This document shows, piece after piece, positions 63,146 to 64,000 of a DNA stretch of 64,000 bases. The notes beneath the pieces were generated by a model. It had not been told where the DNA came from, ran no database searches, and was given only the letters and a program-made list of their open reading frames with translations. The first letter of the stretch is position 1. Every line of letters starts with the position of its first letter. The position numbers and the translations under genes were made by a program. Origin of the DNA: Ephemerocybe angulata (lineage: Eukaryota > Basidiomycota > Agaricomycetes > Agaricales > Psathyrellaceae); NCBI GenBank assembly GCA_013368325.1, contig JAACJK010000001.1:992001-1056000 (forward strand). The letters are read 5' to 3'.

Positions 63146-64000
63146 TCAATCGTAATCTCGATCATCCCCTCGAGACCGCTTCCTAGGTCCATCCGGCGTG
63201 GTAGCTCCAGCCCCATGGCTGCCGCCCTGCCCACTTGCAAACGCAGGGTTAAAATGTCCCCCTCGTCCCATTCCAGCGCCACCCATACCACTCCCACCGA
63301 CTAGTTGAGGTTCGCGAGAGACGAGACGGACGGACGTATTCATTGATTGGGGATAGCATAGTTGCGACATGCGAGGGAGCGATGCATCGGGTAACACGTG
63401 GGGGGAAGAACAGACAGGAGGGTAAGCGCATCAAGCCGGGAAGGAATAGACAGAGAAGAAACGAAGATGAACAGAATTCTAGGAAGGTGGAAGAGTTGTA
63501 CAAGTACAGAGGAAGAAAGGGCACAAATCGTAAAAACGCCACGACCGGAACGAAAAAACAACGGGTCCGACCACATAATCCAGAGCCACCGAGAATAATA
63601 ATATGTCAAAGGAAAGGAATTAGAAGTTCGTACCCATTCCGCCCATCATGCCGCCCCGTCCTCCTCCCATCATTCCACCGCCTCGCGGCCCTTGAGGAAT
63701 CATACCTCCCCGCCCACCAACGAATCCTCCCCGTCCACCCATAAAGTTCCCAGCACCACCCATCCCTCCCATCCCGGCCATACCAGCCATGGCCGCAGCC
63801 ATGTTCATATTCCCCATGCCCATTGCCGCCATTGGGTTCAAACCCAAGTTGCCCATTCCCATCCCAGGAATCATCCCAGGAATTGGGGGAGTCTGGTTTC
63901 CGCCTCCAACAAGTCCTCCACGATGGGTGATATGTCCTCCGCGCCCGGTTGTGTGCCCTCCCCGCACATTTTGCTGGCCTGGCATGCGGCCCTCTCGTGC
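63146..64000 (-). CDS. Gly/Met-rich C-terminal part of a probable RNA-binding protein (partial)
   Basis: The gene enters from beyond the right window edge. The visible part is Gly/Met/Arg-rich with RGG and GRGG repeats (GGRGGFVGGRGGM, GGGRGGMMGGM) and a Met/Ala/Gly section, typical of RNA-processing factors such as CFIm68-like or hnRNP-like proteins. No RRM is visible here. An intron of about 333 bases (63301-63633, gtacgaac...aactag) would join MGG to GGSGMGGAGMGRGG and the end GPRKRSRGDDRDYD, with the stop at 63146. This intron is long for the window. If it is not removed, the protein would end at 63620 as MGTNF. Alternative splicing is therefore possible. Confidence 0.65.

Noticed and set aside
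1..64000. CRISPR array or bacterial operon features
   Set aside because: No short regularly spaced repeats were seen, and gene structure is eukaryotic throughout.

Overview
The window looks like nuclear DNA of a filamentous basidiomycete, most likely an agaricomycete. Genes are split by many short GT-AG introns (about 45-75 bases) with CTNAC-like branch sites, and eukaryotic housekeeping genes (ARV1, GET4, TFB2, NAS6, an HSBP1-like gene) sit beside a sesquiterpene synthase, a DUF1996 secreted protein and a WOPR regulator. A tRNA-Lys gene with an intron is present. Exon joins were read by eye and are less certain than the stops and motifs.

The left edge (1-4.4 kb, all minus strand) holds an unrecognised short gene, a doubtful small membrane-protein ORF, a TfdA/JLP1-type 2-oxoglutarate dioxygenase and an ABHD11/IMO32-type alpha/beta hydrolase. 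The region 4464-23859 is a tandem array. Its basic unit, called R here, is a 966-967 bp non-coding repeat with 7-bp inverted ends (GGCTCGC...GCGAGCC). There are four R copies in direct orientation, separated by AGTTGG, and the whole array is flanked by a 9-bp direct repeat (gcaagttgg). The first three R copies are each split at the same base by a 5170-bp Ngaro-type tyrosine-recombinase retrotransposon. The fourth R is uninterrupted and so preserves the empty site. Each Ngaro has split direct repeats (A1 ... B1-A2-B2), a Gag-like ORF, an RT/RNase H ORF that covers the whole Gag ORF in another frame, and a tyrosine recombinase ORF. The array starts 91 bp upstream of one alpha/beta hydrolase and ends 34 bp before the tRNA-Lys gene. 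A second, divergently oriented alpha/beta hydrolase follows.

From 24 to 39 kb lie the second hydrolase, a disordered Ser-rich protein, ARV1 (sterol/ER homeostasis), GET4 (tail-anchored protein insertion), a secreted GH17-like glucanase, two small genes of about 100 codons that resemble each other in layout, a nuclear-looking protein with a candidate FAR1/FLYWCH-like zinc-binding segment, and an HSBP1-like coiled-coil protein. The region 39.2-44.4 kb is gene-poor.

From 45 to 64 kb come a WOPR (Gti1/Pac2) transcription factor, TFB2 (TFIIH p52) and NAS6 (proteasome chaperone) sharing a 198-bp divergent promoter, a 3.6-kb gene-poor stretch, the DUF1996 protein, a RING-like protein with two SUMO-interacting-type motifs, a sesquiterpene synthase and, at the right edge, the C-terminal part of a Gly/Met-rich, probably RNA-binding protein. 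Most genes are independent housekeeping functions. The unusual biology is the Ngaro array, its unknown host repeat R, and their position beside a Pol III gene.
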